64,000 bases of DNA from Rhodocyclales bacterium (GCA_016235805.1 JACRIY010000097.1:60074-124073); one strand, 5' to 3'. Shown: positions 8,964-17,301, counted from the first letter of the stretch. Numbers and translations: made by a program. Notes: generated by a model from the sequence alone, not told the origin.

Positions 8964-9289
8964 CGATGGGCGACGAGCGACGCGCCGGCGCGGCATGGCT
9001 GATGATCGAGTCGCAGCTGTATCGTGAGGACCCCAGCGCGTTCTTCCTCAGCAAGATGCTGCCTCTCGCCCACGAGCTACTCGAGCAGTTCGGCATAGAC
9101 GCAGTGCCAGGGGGAGCCGGCGAGTGCGCACGCTTCTTCGGCTCCCAAGGCCTGCTGTGTCAGAGCGCAATGCCACCCGGTGCAGCCGTCCTCGCTGAGT
9201 CGTATGCGCGACTCGACCAGCAATGGACGCTGGCCGAGTGCGGCCTCTGGCCTGTGATGCCGGATGCTGAAGAGGACGGCTTCACCTAG
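8960..9289 (+). CDS. Small hypothetical protein
   Basis: This 109-aa protein begins at a GTG overlapping the previous stop codon, typical of coupling. It is acidic with helical segments (SKMLPLAHELLEQFG), three Cys in the middle and C-terminal half, and no recognisable domain. It is the last gene of the run 7875-9289. Its stop codon lies within the 3' end of the convergent Mrr-like nuclease gene (8-bp overlap). Confidence 0.55.
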   Translation: MTMGDERRAGAAWLMIESQLYREDPSAFFLSKMLPLAHELLEQFGIDAVPGGAGECARFFGSQGLLCQSAMPPGAAVLAESYARLDQQWTLAECGLWPVMPDAEEDGFT

Positions 9290-9884
9290 GCTGACCTTGC
9301 GGGCTTGGACCAGTCCCGTTCCGACGCCCTCCAGGTCGCTGGCCGCCGGCAACGTTCGGCAGCTCCCGGTCGATGAGCAGCCGTAGCAGGGAGTCGCCAC
9401 TGATCAGCGTCACACGAGCGCTGCGCAACGCGGCATAGGACTGAGGACCGGTGCGTCCGCAGTGCACGAACAAGCCGCCTGCCCGTCGCCGATGCGCCAC
9501 CAGCTGACCGAGTGCCGCTACGTGCGGTGGCGCGACGGCAGACCCATAGCGCTTGATCTGCACGGCATGCATGTGCCAGTGCCACCTGGGCAACCAGCAG
9601 CGTCCATCGATGCCACCATCACCGGAGTAGCGGCGGTTGCGCAGGATGAACGTGCCAGCATCTTCCAGCGCTGACATCACCACTTCCTCGTACACGAGCG
9701 GATCGACCTGCCGGAGGTAGCCGAAGGTCCGTGCAGCGAGTGCTTCACCGCGCATGGCCCTCAGTTCTCGCAGGACTGCCCGAGATCGCCTAACCCGCCG
9801 ACGATGGGACGGCAAGCCCCGGAGGCGAATGGTGTTCGCCACGCGTGATGCGCCAGTCACCAGCCAACGCGCGATGCCCTTCAT
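9282..9884 (-). CDS. Mrr-like restriction endonuclease-fold protein
   Basis: The protein has 200 aa. A very basic N terminus of about 50 residues is followed by an Mrr-type PD-(D/E)xK core. The visible pattern is an early acidic helix (PLVYEEVVMSALEDAG), then SGDGGIDGRC, a beta strand with AVQIKRYG (catalytic Q-x-K), and a C-terminal helix region. Mrr-family nucleases usually cut modified or foreign DNA. Here it is not next to a methyltransferase, so it may be a modification-dependent nuclease or a DNA-repair accessory. The start codon overlaps the stop of the upstream minus-strand gene by 4 bp. Confidence 0.7.
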   Translation of the reverse strand: MKGIARWLVTGASRVANTIRLRGLPSHRRRVRRSRAVLRELRAMRGEALAARTFGYLRQVDPLVYEEVVMSALEDAGTFILRNRRYSGDGGIDGRCWLPRWHWHMHAVQIKRYGSAVAPPHVAALGQLVAHRRRAGGLFVHCGRTGPQSYAALRSARVTLISGDSLLRLLIDRELPNVAGGQRPGGRRNGTGPSPQGQPR

Positions 9885-10138
9885 GCGGCCGCCGCGGCGG
9901 AAGCCAGCTGATACGGCGGTGCCGACACGGCCTGCTCGACGCGCAGCACGTGCTCCATCTTCAAGAGCAGTGCCTCACCGTGCTCGCGCAGTTCCACATC
10001 GTCGGCGAGTCCGAGCCACCGGCAGAGTGCCGCGTGGTGGACACGAATCGCCGGCACGAAGCGCCGGTCCACATCCAGCTCGATGGCCCGAAGGCGGCAA
10101 GCGTCGAACGCCTCGGTTGCAGTTTCGGCGGTGTTCAT
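9881..10138 (-). CDS. Small hypothetical protein coupled to Mrr-like nuclease
   Basis: This 85-aa protein starts at the ATG at 10138 with a strong GGAGG upstream; the longer tracked ORF is not supported. It is mainly helical and Ala-rich, with no cysteine cluster apart from isolated Cys and no membrane segment. It overlaps the nuclease gene by 4 bp (ATGA), so the pair is probably made together. It may be a regulator or antitoxin-like partner of the nuclease, but that is inferred from position alone. Confidence 0.6.
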   Translation of the reverse strand: MNTAETATEAFDACRLRAIELDVDRRFVPAIRVHHAALCRWLGLADDVELREHGEALLLKMEHVLRVEQAVSAPPYQLASAAAAA

Positions 10139-10207
10139 GCCTCGACCTCCGTGCTGCGAGCGGACACGGTCTCGGCAGGTCGCGACAGGGCCGCTGCACT
10201 GCCAAGG

Positions 10208-10239
10208 TAGGCGATATGGGCAGCTGCACATATCGCCTA
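10208..10239. repeat. 11-bp perfect inverted repeat, possible recombinase core site
   Basis: TAGGCGATATG (10208-10218) and CATATCGCCTA (10229-10239) form a perfect inverted repeat around a 10-bp spacer. The geometry of two roughly 11-bp arms around a short centre is that of a tyrosine-recombinase crossover site. It lies just left of the recombinase trio. It could also be a simple operator or hairpin. Confidence 0.6.
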
Positions 10240-10303
10240 TTTAGGTTCGTCCGCGGTTATGCGCAGCAAGGGCCGCAAGCCGAGCGATCCACCTATGACG
10301 TAG
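10226..10303 (+). pseudogene. Remnant of a tyrosine integrase C terminus
   Basis: The plus-strand frame reads AHIAYLGSSAVMR and ends at TAG. It mirrors the end of the intact integrase (NCYLGQSAVMRR) encoded at 15129-16292 on the minus strand. The nucleotide match is 27 of 30 (10237-10266 against the reverse complement of 15184-15213). Only the last codons including the catalytic Tyr remain, so it is a fragment left after recombination. Confidence 0.6.
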
Positions 10304-10382
10304 GCCGTCGCGACCGCGCATAACGCTTCCAAGATCGTCCTCCCCGGTGGCCGCTGTGGCCGCCGTCAACGAGGAGACGATC

Positions 10383-11654
10383 ATGGATTCGCTCAACTCC
10401 AATGGGCCCGGCGCGCTGGCGCTGGAGCCGCTCTGCCAAGGCGCTGCGCAGGAACTGCTGATGCGCAGCTACACCATCCGCACCGTCAATCGCTACAAGC
10501 GGGTGTGGAAGCAGCTGGCCGACTTCGTCCGCGCCCAGGGCCTGCCTGCCGAGTACACGCGTGAACTGGCCCTGCGTTTCGAGCAGGCGTACGGCGTTCG
10601 CGACGGGGAGGTGCTCAAGCTCGGCCAACAGTGGCGGCGGCACCTGGTCTTCGGCATCAAGGTGCTCGACGACTTCGCGCGCACCGGCACCATCAGCCGC
10701 TTCGTAGTCGAGACCACCGGGCTTCGAGTACCGGCGGGCATGCACAAGCCCCTGCGGGAGTACGAGCAATACGCCAGGGAGCGGCGGCATCTTCGGCCCA
10801 CCAGCCTGGCCGAGCGGATGCACAACATCGCGGTCTTCCTGGACTTCCTGCGCACTCGCGGCCTGGAGACGCTGGACGCCCTGCAGGCCGAACACCTCAG
10901 CGCCTTCGTTCAGACCCGTACGGACTGGAAGCCGAGGACCGTAGCGTGCGTCTCGTCCAGCGTGAGGCTGTTCCTGCAGTTTCTCTTCATGCGCGGCGCC
11001 CTGCCGCGCGACCTCAGCGCTGCCATCCCAACCGTTCGACTGGCCAGCAATGCCAAGGTGCCGTCGGCGTGGGAGCCAGAACTGGTCGAGCGGCTGCTTG
11101 CTGCCGTCGATCGCAGCTCGCCGAAGGGCCGGCGTGACTACGCCATCTTGATGCTCGCCTCGCGCTTGGGTCTTCGCCTGGGCGACATCAAGCGCTTGAC
11201 GCTCGATCAATTGCACTGGACCACGTCCACCATCGAGATCGTGCAGAACAAGACGGGGGAGCCGCTGGTGCTGCCGCTGATCGAGGAGGTCGGCGCCGCA
11301 CTCATCGACTACCTGCGAGCTGGGCGACCGCCGGTCGAGCACCGGCATCTGTTCACCAACCTGACGCCACCGTTCTCGCCGATCTGCCAGAACGACCGGC
11401 TCCACCGCGTCGTGGCGTACTGGCGGGAACTGGCCGGGATCAAGTTCAAGACCCCGCAGCGTCAGGGACTGCACTCGCTGCGCCATACGTTGGCCACCCG
11501 GCTGCTCGGGGCGCAGACGCCGTTTCCCGTCATCTCGGCCGTTCTGGGGCATGCCTCGCCGGCAACGACCTTCATCTATGCCAAGGCCGACGTGGAGACC
11601 CTGCGCATCGCGGCCATCGATCCGGAGGAGGTGTTCCATGGCCACGCCTCGTAA
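10383..11654 (+). CDS. ritA: Tyrosine recombinase, first of a RIT-type trio
   Basis: The protein has 423 aa from the ATG at 10383, with GAGGAG 7 bp upstream; the tracked start at 10347 is less likely. An N-terminal SAM-like core-binding region is followed by the catalytic domain. Catalytic residues are visible: Arg in SRLGLRLGDI, Lys in the following beta region, HSLRH (His, Arg), then LGHASPATTFIY (His and nucleophilic Tyr). It overlaps the second recombinase gene by 17 bp. Three tandem, overlapping tyrosine recombinases are the hallmark of RIT (recombinase in trio) elements. The symbol is given by position. Confidence 0.85.
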   Translation: MDSLNSNGPGALALEPLCQGAAQELLMRSYTIRTVNRYKRVWKQLADFVRAQGLPAEYTRELALRFEQAYGVRDGEVLKLGQQWRRHLVFGIKVLDDFARTGTISRFVVETTGLRVPAGMHKPLREYEQYARERRHLRPTSLAERMHNIAVFLDFLRTRGLETLDALQAEHLSAFVQTRTDWKPRTVACVSSSVRLFLQFLFMRGALPRDLSAAIPTVRLASNAKVPSAWEPELVERLLAAVDRSSPKGRRDYAILMLASRLGLRLGDIKRLTLDQLHWTTSTIEIVQNKTGEPLVLPLIEEVGAALIDYLRAGRPPVEHRHLFTNLTPPFSPICQNDRLHRVVAYWRELAGIKFKTPQRQGLHSLRHTLATRLLGAQTPFPVISAVLGHASPATTFIYAKADVETLRIAAIDPEEVFHGHAS

Positions 11655-12633
11655 GCCCGTGACATTCACCGGCAGCAGCCCCCTGGCTCCGCTGATGGCG
11701 CAATACGTTCAGGAGAAGCGAGCCTGTGGCTATCGCTTCAACCCCGCCGCATCCAGCCTGCGCCGACTCGACGCCCACCTGTGCAGCCAAGGCTTGCAGC
11801 AAGTCGAGTTGCCCAAGGCCGCGACCGCATCCTGGCTGGCCAAGCAGCCGCACGAGACCGGCAAGACCCAGCGCGCACGGGTCAACCTGGTTCGCAACTT
11901 CGCCTTGTTCATGCGCCGACTGGACCTTCCTGCCGACGTGCCTGATCACGCCGTGGGCGCCAAGGATTCGAGGCCATTCCTGGCGCGCGTGTTGACGCAC
12001 GGGGAAGTGCGCCGCTTGCTCGAAGCCGCCGACCGGATCGAGCCGATGGCGTCGACTCACCTGCGCCACATCGTGCTGCCGGAGCTGCTGCGCGTGCTGT
12101 ACGGATGCGGCCTGCGTCTCGAAGAGGCTCTGCGCCTGCGCATGCGCGACGTCGACCTAGTCCAGGGGGTGCTGCGCATCAACGACACCAAGTTCCGCAA
12201 GGACCGCCTGGTGCCGCCGGCCCGGCCCCTGGTCGTTCGTCTGCAGAAGTACGCGGCCGCGCTGGGGCCTCGTTCGGACGACGAGTACTTCTTCCCATCG
12301 CCTCGCGGCGGCCGGCTGGACGGCGGTGGCGTGTACCGCAATTTCAGGGAACTGCTGCACCGATGCGGCATCGGCCACGGCGGCCGCGGCGAAGGGCCTC
12401 GACTTCACGACCTGCGCCACACCTTCGCGGTACATACCCTGCTGCGCTGGTACCGCGAGGGTGCCGATCTGCAGCCCAGGATGCCGGTGCTGGCGACCTA
12501 CCTCGGGCACGCCTCGATCGACGGCACCCAGGACTACCTGCAGATGACCGCCGAGCTGCATCCGGAGATCGTCTCGCGGTCGGACGCGGCCTACAGCGAC
12601 GTCATTCCACCCAGGCCCTGGAGGTCGTCATGA
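11638..12633 (+). CDS. ritB: Tyrosine recombinase, second of a RIT-type trio
   Basis: The protein has 331 aa, starting at the ATG at 11638 with GGAGGAGG upstream inside the end of the first gene. Catalytic residues are complete: Arg in YGCGLRLEEAL, HDLRH (His, Arg), YLGHASIDGTQDY (His, Tyr). An insertion before the final motif (YREGADLQPRMP) is typical of the second member of such trios and of large XerD-like recombinases. It overlaps the third gene by 4 bp, so all three proteins are made from one message, in keeping with joint action on element ends. Confidence 0.85.
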   Translation: MATPRKPVTFTGSSPLAPLMAQYVQEKRACGYRFNPAASSLRRLDAHLCSQGLQQVELPKAATASWLAKQPHETGKTQRARVNLVRNFALFMRRLDLPADVPDHAVGAKDSRPFLARVLTHGEVRRLLEAADRIEPMASTHLRHIVLPELLRVLYGCGLRLEEALRLRMRDVDLVQGVLRINDTKFRKDRLVPPARPLVVRLQKYAAALGPRSDDEYFFPSPRGGRLDGGGVYRNFRELLHRCGIGHGGRGEGPRLHDLRHTFAVHTLLRWYREGADLQPRMPVLATYLGHASIDGTQDYLQMTAELHPEIVSRSDAAYSDVIPPRPWRSS

Positions 12634-13640
12634 AGCCGACCGACCTCTCCTTGCACGTGACGAACTACCTCACGCGCTACCTCGCCGGCCAGCGCAACCT
12701 GAGCCCGAACACGATCAAGGCCTACCGCGATGTGTTCACGCTGCTCCTGCGCTTTGGCCGCGACGGACGCGGCATTGCCGTCGAGCGCCTCTGCCTGGCC
12801 GACATCGACGTGACCTTCGTCGAGGCCTTCCTCGATCACCTGTCGCAGGAGCGGAAGTGTTCAATCCGCACACAGAACCAGCGGCTGGCCGTGCTGCACG
12901 CATTCTTCCGCTACGTGCAGTCGGAGGTGCCCGAGCGGATGCTGCAGTGCCAGAAGATCATGGCGATGCCGCTGCGGCGCCATGTCCAGGTGCCGGTGGC
13001 CTACATGTCCAAGGACGAGCTGACTCAGGTGCTGGCGCATCCCGATCCGACCACGCCGGCCGGGCGGCGCGACGCGGTGATGCTCAGCGTGCTGTACGAC
13101 ACCGGCGCCCGGGCGCAGGAGTTGATCGACCTGAACGCCCACGATGTGCGTTTGACAACGCCGGCCCAGGTCAGGTTGCTGGGCAAGGGGCGCAAGGTTC
13201 GCGTGGTGCCTTTGATGGACGCCACGGCTCGGCTGTTGCGTGAACACCTGCGGGAGAACGATCTCGATCGGCCCGAGCGAGGCCACCTGCCGGTGTTCCA
13301 GAACCGCCAGGGCGGGCGCTTGTCGCGGTCGGGCCTGCGGTACCTTCTGCACTGCCACGTGCAGGCCGCCCGGTCGGCCGTGCCCGGCTTCACGCAGAAG
13401 ATCAGCCCCCACAGCATGCGGCACACCAAGGGCATGCACCTGCTGCAGAGCGGCGTGTCGCTGGAGATGATCCGCGACTTCCTCGGGCACGTGGATGTGA
13501 AGACGACGCAGATCTACGCCCGGGCGAACCTGGAGATGAAGCGGCGCGCTTTGGAGAAGGTGGCCGGCGAGTCGCCGTCGCCAGCGTTGCCATCCTGGCA
13601 GCAGAGCAAGTCTCTGCTCGACTGGTTGCGCTCGCTATAG
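12630..13640 (+). CDS. ritC: Tyrosine recombinase, third of a RIT-type trio
   Basis: The protein has 336 aa from the ATG at 12630, which overlaps the stop of the second gene; the longer tracked ORF is a shadow extension. It is XerC/D-like. An N-terminal core-binding domain (NLSPNTIKAYRD) is followed by DTGARAQEL (Arg), GKGRKVRVVPL (Lys), HSMRH and LGHVDVKTTQIY. All catalytic residues are present. It ends 17 bp before the convergent merR stop codon. The trio probably moves itself and possibly neighbouring DNA such as the mer genes. Confidence 0.85.
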   Translation: MKPTDLSLHVTNYLTRYLAGQRNLSPNTIKAYRDVFTLLLRFGRDGRGIAVERLCLADIDVTFVEAFLDHLSQERKCSIRTQNQRLAVLHAFFRYVQSEVPERMLQCQKIMAMPLRRHVQVPVAYMSKDELTQVLAHPDPTTPAGRRDAVMLSVLYDTGARAQELIDLNAHDVRLTTPAQVRLLGKGRKVRVVPLMDATARLLREHLRENDLDRPERGHLPVFQNRQGGRLSRSGLRYLLHCHVQAARSAVPGFTQKISPHSMRHTKGMHLLQSGVSLEMIRDFLGHVDVKTTQIYARANLEMKRRALEKVAGESPSPALPSWQQSKSLLDWLRSL

Positions 13641-13657
13641 CCGCGCAGAGTAGCTTG

Positions 13658-14056
13658 TCAGTCGGCGGCCAGGGCATGGATGATCGGGCAACTGCCCGTG
13701 GCCGCCCCCGTATCGCATTGGCGCAGCAGCGCCAACAAGGCCTTGCGCATCGCCTTCAGGTCGGCGAGCTTCTCTTCGATGACCTGCAACTTGTGCCCGG
13801 CAAGCTCGCGTGTTTCAGCACAGGCGCAGGCCTCGTCCAGCTCCAGCATGCTGGCGACTTCCTCCAGCGTGAAGCCCAGCACCTGCGCGCGCTTGATGAA
13901 CCGTACACGCTTGATCGCCGCCGGGCCATAGCGGCGATGTCCGCTCGCCGGTTTGTCCGGTTCAGCCATCAAGCCGCGGCGCTGGTAGTACCGGATCGTC
14001 TCGACGTTCACGCCGGCCTCGTCGGCCAATCGCCCTATCGTCAGCTCGCTTGTCAT
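13658..14056 (-). CDS. merR: Mercury-responsive regulator MerR
   Basis: The protein has 132 aa, starting at the ATG at 14056; the tracked ORF extends across the operator. An N-terminal winged helix-turn-helix of the MerR type (TIGRLADEAGVNVETIRYYQRRGL) is followed by a dimerisation helix and the Hg(II)-binding cysteines. One lies in ACACAETRE, and two in QCDTGAATGSCPII, as in classical MerR. It represses merT/P transcription and turns into an activator on binding mercury by untwisting a promoter with an over-long spacer. It is divergent from merT, with the operator in between. Confidence 0.93.
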   Translation of the reverse strand: MTSELTIGRLADEAGVNVETIRYYQRRGLMAEPDKPASGHRRYGPAAIKRVRFIKRAQVLGFTLEEVASMLELDEACACAETRELAGHKLQVIEEKLADLKAMRKALLALLRQCDTGAATGSCPIIHALAAD

Positions 14057-14065
14057 CTGGACCCC

Positions 14066-14097
14066 TTGACTCCGTACCATGGTACGGACTCTAGACT
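14066..14097 (+). promoter_or_regulatory. mer operator/promoter with 20-bp spacer
   Basis: A -35 box TTGACT (14066-14071) and a -10-like TAGACT (14092-14097) are separated by 20 bp. Between them lies the perfect 16-bp palindrome CCGTACCATGGTACGG. Over-long spacers with a central dyad are the signature of MerR-controlled promoters. It drives merT-merP and adjoins the merR start. Confidence 0.88.
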
Positions 14098-14126
14098 TTC
14101 CGACATCAAACAAGTTCACCCGGTGT

Positions 14127-14474
14127 ATGGCCACGTTCAAAGCAAGAGGTTCACTGCTCGCCGGCGCGTTGGCCGCCGTCGGCGCGTCGGTGTGCTGCGT
14201 CGGTCCGCTCGTGCTTTTGACGCTGGGCATCGGCGGTGCGTGGATCTCCAACCTGACGGCGCTGGAGCCTTTGAGGCCCTGGTTCATCGCTGCGACGCTG
14301 CTGTTCCTGGGTCTGGCGTTCCGGCGTCTGTACCTGCAGCCACAGGTCTGCGAGCTCGGCGCGGCGTGTGCCGAGCCGGTCGTCCTCAAGCGGCAGCGGC
14401 TGATCTTCTGGCTGGTGACGCTGGGGCTGCTCGCGTTGTTGTCGGTGCCCTGGTTGGCGCCATTCTTTCTGTGA
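14127..14474 (+). CDS. merT: Mercuric ion transporter MerT
   Basis: The protein has 115 aa with three transmembrane helices. The vicinal cysteine pair in helix 1 (VGASVCCVGPLVLL) and the cytoplasmic-loop cysteines (QVCELGAACAEP) match MerT, which moves Hg(II) from MerP into the cytoplasm. The ATG at 14127 is chosen because upstream in-frame codons fall within the operator. It is followed by merP after 11 bp. Hg(II) would normally be reduced by MerA, which is absent from this window. Confidence 0.92.
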   Translation: MATFKARGSLLAGALAAVGASVCCVGPLVLLTLGIGGAWISNLTALEPLRPWFIAATLLFLGLAFRRLYLQPQVCELGAACAEPVVLKRQRLIFWLVTLGLLALLSVPWLAPFFL

Positions 14475-14485
14475 AGGACCTACCC

Positions 14486-14764
14486 ATGCGCCATTTGATT
14501 GCCGCAGCACTCGTCATGCTGATGCCCTTGGCTTCGCTGGCTGCGCCGCCGCAGACCGCCGTGCTCGACGTGCAGAACATGACCTGCGGGCTGTGCCCGG
14601 TCACGGTGAAGAAGTCACTCGAGAAGGTGGCCGGTGTGAGCCAGGCTCAGATCGACTTCGCGAAGAAGACGGCCACCGTCACGTTTGACGCCGACAAGAC
14701 CAACGCAACGGCACTGGCGAAGGCCACGACGGATGCTGGCTTCCCCTCGACGGTGAGGAAGTGA
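14486..14764 (+). CDS. merP: Periplasmic mercury-binding protein MerP
   Basis: The protein has 92 aa with a cleavable signal peptide (MRHLIAAALVMLMPLASLA) and one heavy-metal-associated domain. The binding loop NMTCGLCPVTVKKSL holds the two cysteines that capture Hg(II). GAAGGAC provides a ribosome binding site. It lies between merT and the GDCCVxC gene in a compact operon under the MerR-controlled promoter. Confidence 0.93.
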   Translation: MRHLIAAALVMLMPLASLAAPPQTAVLDVQNMTCGLCPVTVKKSLEKVAGVSQAQIDFAKKTATVTFDADKTNATALAKATTDAGFPSTVRK

Positions 14765-14766
14765 TC

Positions 14767-14988
14767 ATGGCTGACCCGGAACTGGAATCGGTGCTGACAT
14801 GCCCGGCGTGCGGCCACGCCAAGCGTGAGGTGATGCCGACCGACGCGTGCCAGTTCTTCTACGAGTGCGAGCACTGCAAGACCGTGCTGCGGCCGACGGC
14901 CGGCGACTGTTGCGTGTTCTGTTCCTACGGCTCGGTCAAGTGTCCGCCCGTGCAGATGCAGCGCGGGTGCTCGAGCTGTAGCGCCTGA
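14767..14988 (+). CDS. GDCCVxC-domain small metal-binding protein
   Basis: This 73-aa protein starts at ATG two bases after the merP stop. It is very Cys-rich: TCPACGH, CEHCK, GDCCVFCSYG, and a terminal CSSCS. The GDCCVxC motif defines a family of (seleno)proteins often found with mercury-resistance genes. Here Cys replaces the selenocysteine seen in some members. It probably binds Hg or another thiophilic metal in the cytoplasm. The precise activity of the family is not established to my knowledge. Confidence 0.85.
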   Translation: MADPELESVLTCPACGHAKREVMPTDACQFFYECEHCKTVLRPTAGDCCVFCSYGSVKCPPVQMQRGCSSCSA

Positions 14989-15045
14989 AGGCCACGACCC
15001 GCGCGGCAGTACTTCACCCGCGCCGGCGGGGCTGCGCGCACGACA

Positions 15046-15077
15046 TCAGCCGGCCGGCGTCTGGGTAGGCCGGCTGA
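15046..15077. repeat. 10-bp inverted repeat after the mer genes
   Basis: TCAGCCGGCC (15046-15055) and GGCCGGCTGA (15068-15077) form a perfect 10-bp stem with a 12-nt loop, 57 bp after the last mer-operon gene. It may act as a terminator (there is no T tract) or as a recombination site. The geometry is like that of the 11-bp repeat left of the trio, but the sequence differs. Confidence 0.45.
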
Positions 15078-15128
15078 ATGCGCTTGGATGGCTCCTACAC
15101 CCGAACCGTCCCGCGTAGATCAGCGGAG

Positions 15129-16292
15129 TTATGTTGAGTCAGACGCGACCTCTCGCATGTCGGGCGTGAGCGCAGCGGGCTTTCTGCGCATAACCGCGGA
15201 CTGGCCTAAATAGCAGTTGGTGACCTGCAGGCGACTGTGCCCGAGCAGATGCGCGGCTCTGCGCCGGGCGTCTTCATCGAGCGGAGGTCGCTCCTCAGCG
15301 CCACGCACCGGCGATGGGCCGCCAGCGTCTTCGGCGAACACGTCGTTGACTTTCTGGTGGCGCAGCCCGTGGGCGACCACCCCGAGCTCCTTCTTCGAGA
15401 TCCCGAACTTGCGGACCACGTAGTAGAAGCGGTGCTGCGCCTGCTGCGCTGTGTGATCGGAGTTGCCTACGAACTTGCCTGGGCGGACCAGCAGCTTCAA
15501 GCGCTCGATCAGGGCGCGCTGTGACGCGGTGGTCAGAGGGATGTCGCGGGGCCGACCGCCCTTGGTGCCGTGGCTTACCCGTACGAACGTCTCGCAGTCG
15601 GGGAACGCGGCGGCATCGCGCGCGTTCGCTGCCTCGCGGGGAATCACCGCCTCGTGCGGGCGGAAGTGCCGCGCTTCCTTCGGCCTCACGGCGAACTCCG
15701 CGCACAGCTCGAGCTGCAGCCCCACCCACTGGTCGAACGCGGTGACCTCCGCAACCTTCGCCGCGATGTCGACGTTCTTCGCCGTCCAGCTCTTGTCGGC
15801 CACCGCGTTCTGCGAGCGGTGGGCCAGCGGGGAATCCTTGCCCACGTAGAACTCCGGCTCGCGGATCATGCCGTGCTTGCCGAGCCAGCCCGCGAACGTG
15901 CGCAGGAAGCTCAGGTAGTTGTGCACCGTCGCGGTGGCCAGGCCGCGGTCCTGCCATCGACCGACCATGTGTTGCACGTGCCGGCCGGCGAGTTGTCGCG
16001 GGTCGAGGTTCTTGTAGGGCGTGTGGCGACGCAACTCCCTGAAGAACGACACGAGGAAGCGCTGGCGGTCGCCCTTGGTCTTGAACGAGATCAGCTTGCG
16101 CTTGGTGGCGTGTTCGTCGTTGTAGAGCTTCAGTAGGGCGCCGAGCACGCGGATGTAGTCCGTCTTCGGCCCGGGCGGATTGGCGGCGAGGTAGCTCTCA
16201 GGATCGTCGTGCGAGCCCCGTTGCTCGCGCCAGGCGTGAGTGTTCGTCGGCGGCAGGCCGGGGCGTGTTCCGCGGGTGCGGGTAGATGACAT
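15129..16292 (-). CDS. int: Tyrosine integrase
   Basis: The protein has 387 aa from the ATG at 16292, with GGAG 8 bp upstream. N-terminal arm/core-binding regions are followed by the catalytic set: Arg in EFAVRPKEARHF, AHGLRH (His, Arg), LLGHSRLQVTNCYLG (His, Tyr). It differs clearly from the RIT trio members. It faces the mer genes tail-on, and its 3' end is duplicated as an inverted fragment at 10226-10303. It could be the integrase of an ICE or of a nested island. No tRNA target is adjacent. Confidence 0.85.
   Translation of the reverse strand: MSSTRTRGTRPGLPPTNTHAWREQRGSHDDPESYLAANPPGPKTDYIRVLGALLKLYNDEHATKRKLISFKTKGDRQRFLVSFFRELRRHTPYKNLDPRQLAGRHVQHMVGRWQDRGLATATVHNYLSFLRTFAGWLGKHGMIREPEFYVGKDSPLAHRSQNAVADKSWTAKNVDIAAKVAEVTAFDQWVGLQLELCAEFAVRPKEARHFRPHEAVIPREAANARDAAAFPDCETFVRVSHGTKGGRPRDIPLTTASQRALIERLKLLVRPGKFVGNSDHTAQQAQHRFYYVVRKFGISKKELGVVAHGLRHQKVNDVFAEDAGGPSPVRGAEERPPLDEDARRRAAHLLGHSRLQVTNCYLGQSAVMRRKPAALTPDMREVASDST
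15184..15213 (-). repeat. Inverted repeat partner inside integrase 3' end
   Basis: On the minus strand this 30-bp stretch matches 10237-10266 at 27 of 30 positions, the differences being one block of three bases. It encodes YLGQSAVMR of the integrase. The two copies lie in opposite orientation about 4.9 kb apart and enclose the recombinase trio and the mer genes. Confidence 0.7.
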
Positions 16293-17301
16293 GGTGCAAC
16301 TCCAACGCGTGGCCGCCTGAGGCGACGGCGGCCGTGAACCGGAGGGACGCGGATCGTGAGCGGCGGCCCCCCGCGTCCTGAACGGGGCAGCTGCTTGAGG
16401 TCGAGGGATAACGACGGCACAGAGGACCTCGGCTCTGTGCAGAAGGGGTCGAAGGGTTTGCAGTCGGGCGACTGCTGGAAGACGTAAAAAAAACTCGCTC
16501 AGGCAAGTCGCTGGCGTTTCCGCGCGGCGACCCCCAGGGTTGCACTGCGATGTGCATGGGCGTCATCACCTCTGTGGGTGGTGACCGCCCTTCCAGGTCC
16601 ATGCCTGGAATCGCGGGCTGTTCATGTGATCCCGGCGCTCCCGCTGACCCATCGCCCTTCCATCAGGCGAGTAGCGGGGCCTCTATCCGATCGCACACCG
16701 GCCTGCACCTCCAATCGGGTGCAGTGCGGGCGGCGCCTCACGGGCGTACGACAAAGGCTCGGGATGGTTCGGCGCTGCAGACGACGCAGCGCAGCTCAGC
16801 CGCGCGCTTGACGAGCGCGTACGGCAGACGTGGTTCCGTCGAGGACGGATCGATGAGAAGAAGTGGCTTCGCGCGGGTTGCGCGTGCTGCTCTCTATGGA
16901 AGCAGCGGAGCAGGGGCAGGTCACGACTGCGAACGGCTGCTGTGGGCGAGGAGGCCCCGGTGCAGCGACCGGCTTGCTTGGGTCCGAAGGATGCTGTGGC
17001 AAGCGCACATGCCTCGCAGGTAGTGGACACGACGAGGCTCGCCGTTGTCAACCCTCTCTTGACAGCTCCGAATTCGCGTTCACACAGCCAAATGGACTCG
17101 AAACGCGCCATCCGATGCCGCACATACCTCGGACTTGACATCCCTTCCTTCCACCTCTGTTTCGAGCGAATCCAGATTCGGACGGGTGTGGGTCCTAGTC
17201 CTCTCGCTGACGCCTACCCAGACCGGAAGACAAACGGTCCTCGTAGCCGGACCGATCTCGCAACCTTGGCCGGGTCGCACTGCACCCTTTGGGCCTTCCA
17301 A

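Noticed and set aside
10256-10324. Integron attC-like reading of the GTTATGC/GCATAAC words
   Set aside because: The core-site consensus and the internal R''/L'' boxes are not met, and there is no integron integrase in the window.
10293-11669. 458-aa minus-strand ORF
   Set aside because: Antisense to the first RIT recombinase, which has complete catalytic residues.
14127-15128. A complete mercury-resistance operon
   Set aside because: merA, merD and merE are absent. After the GDCCVxC gene only about 140 bp of non-coding DNA precedes the integrase.
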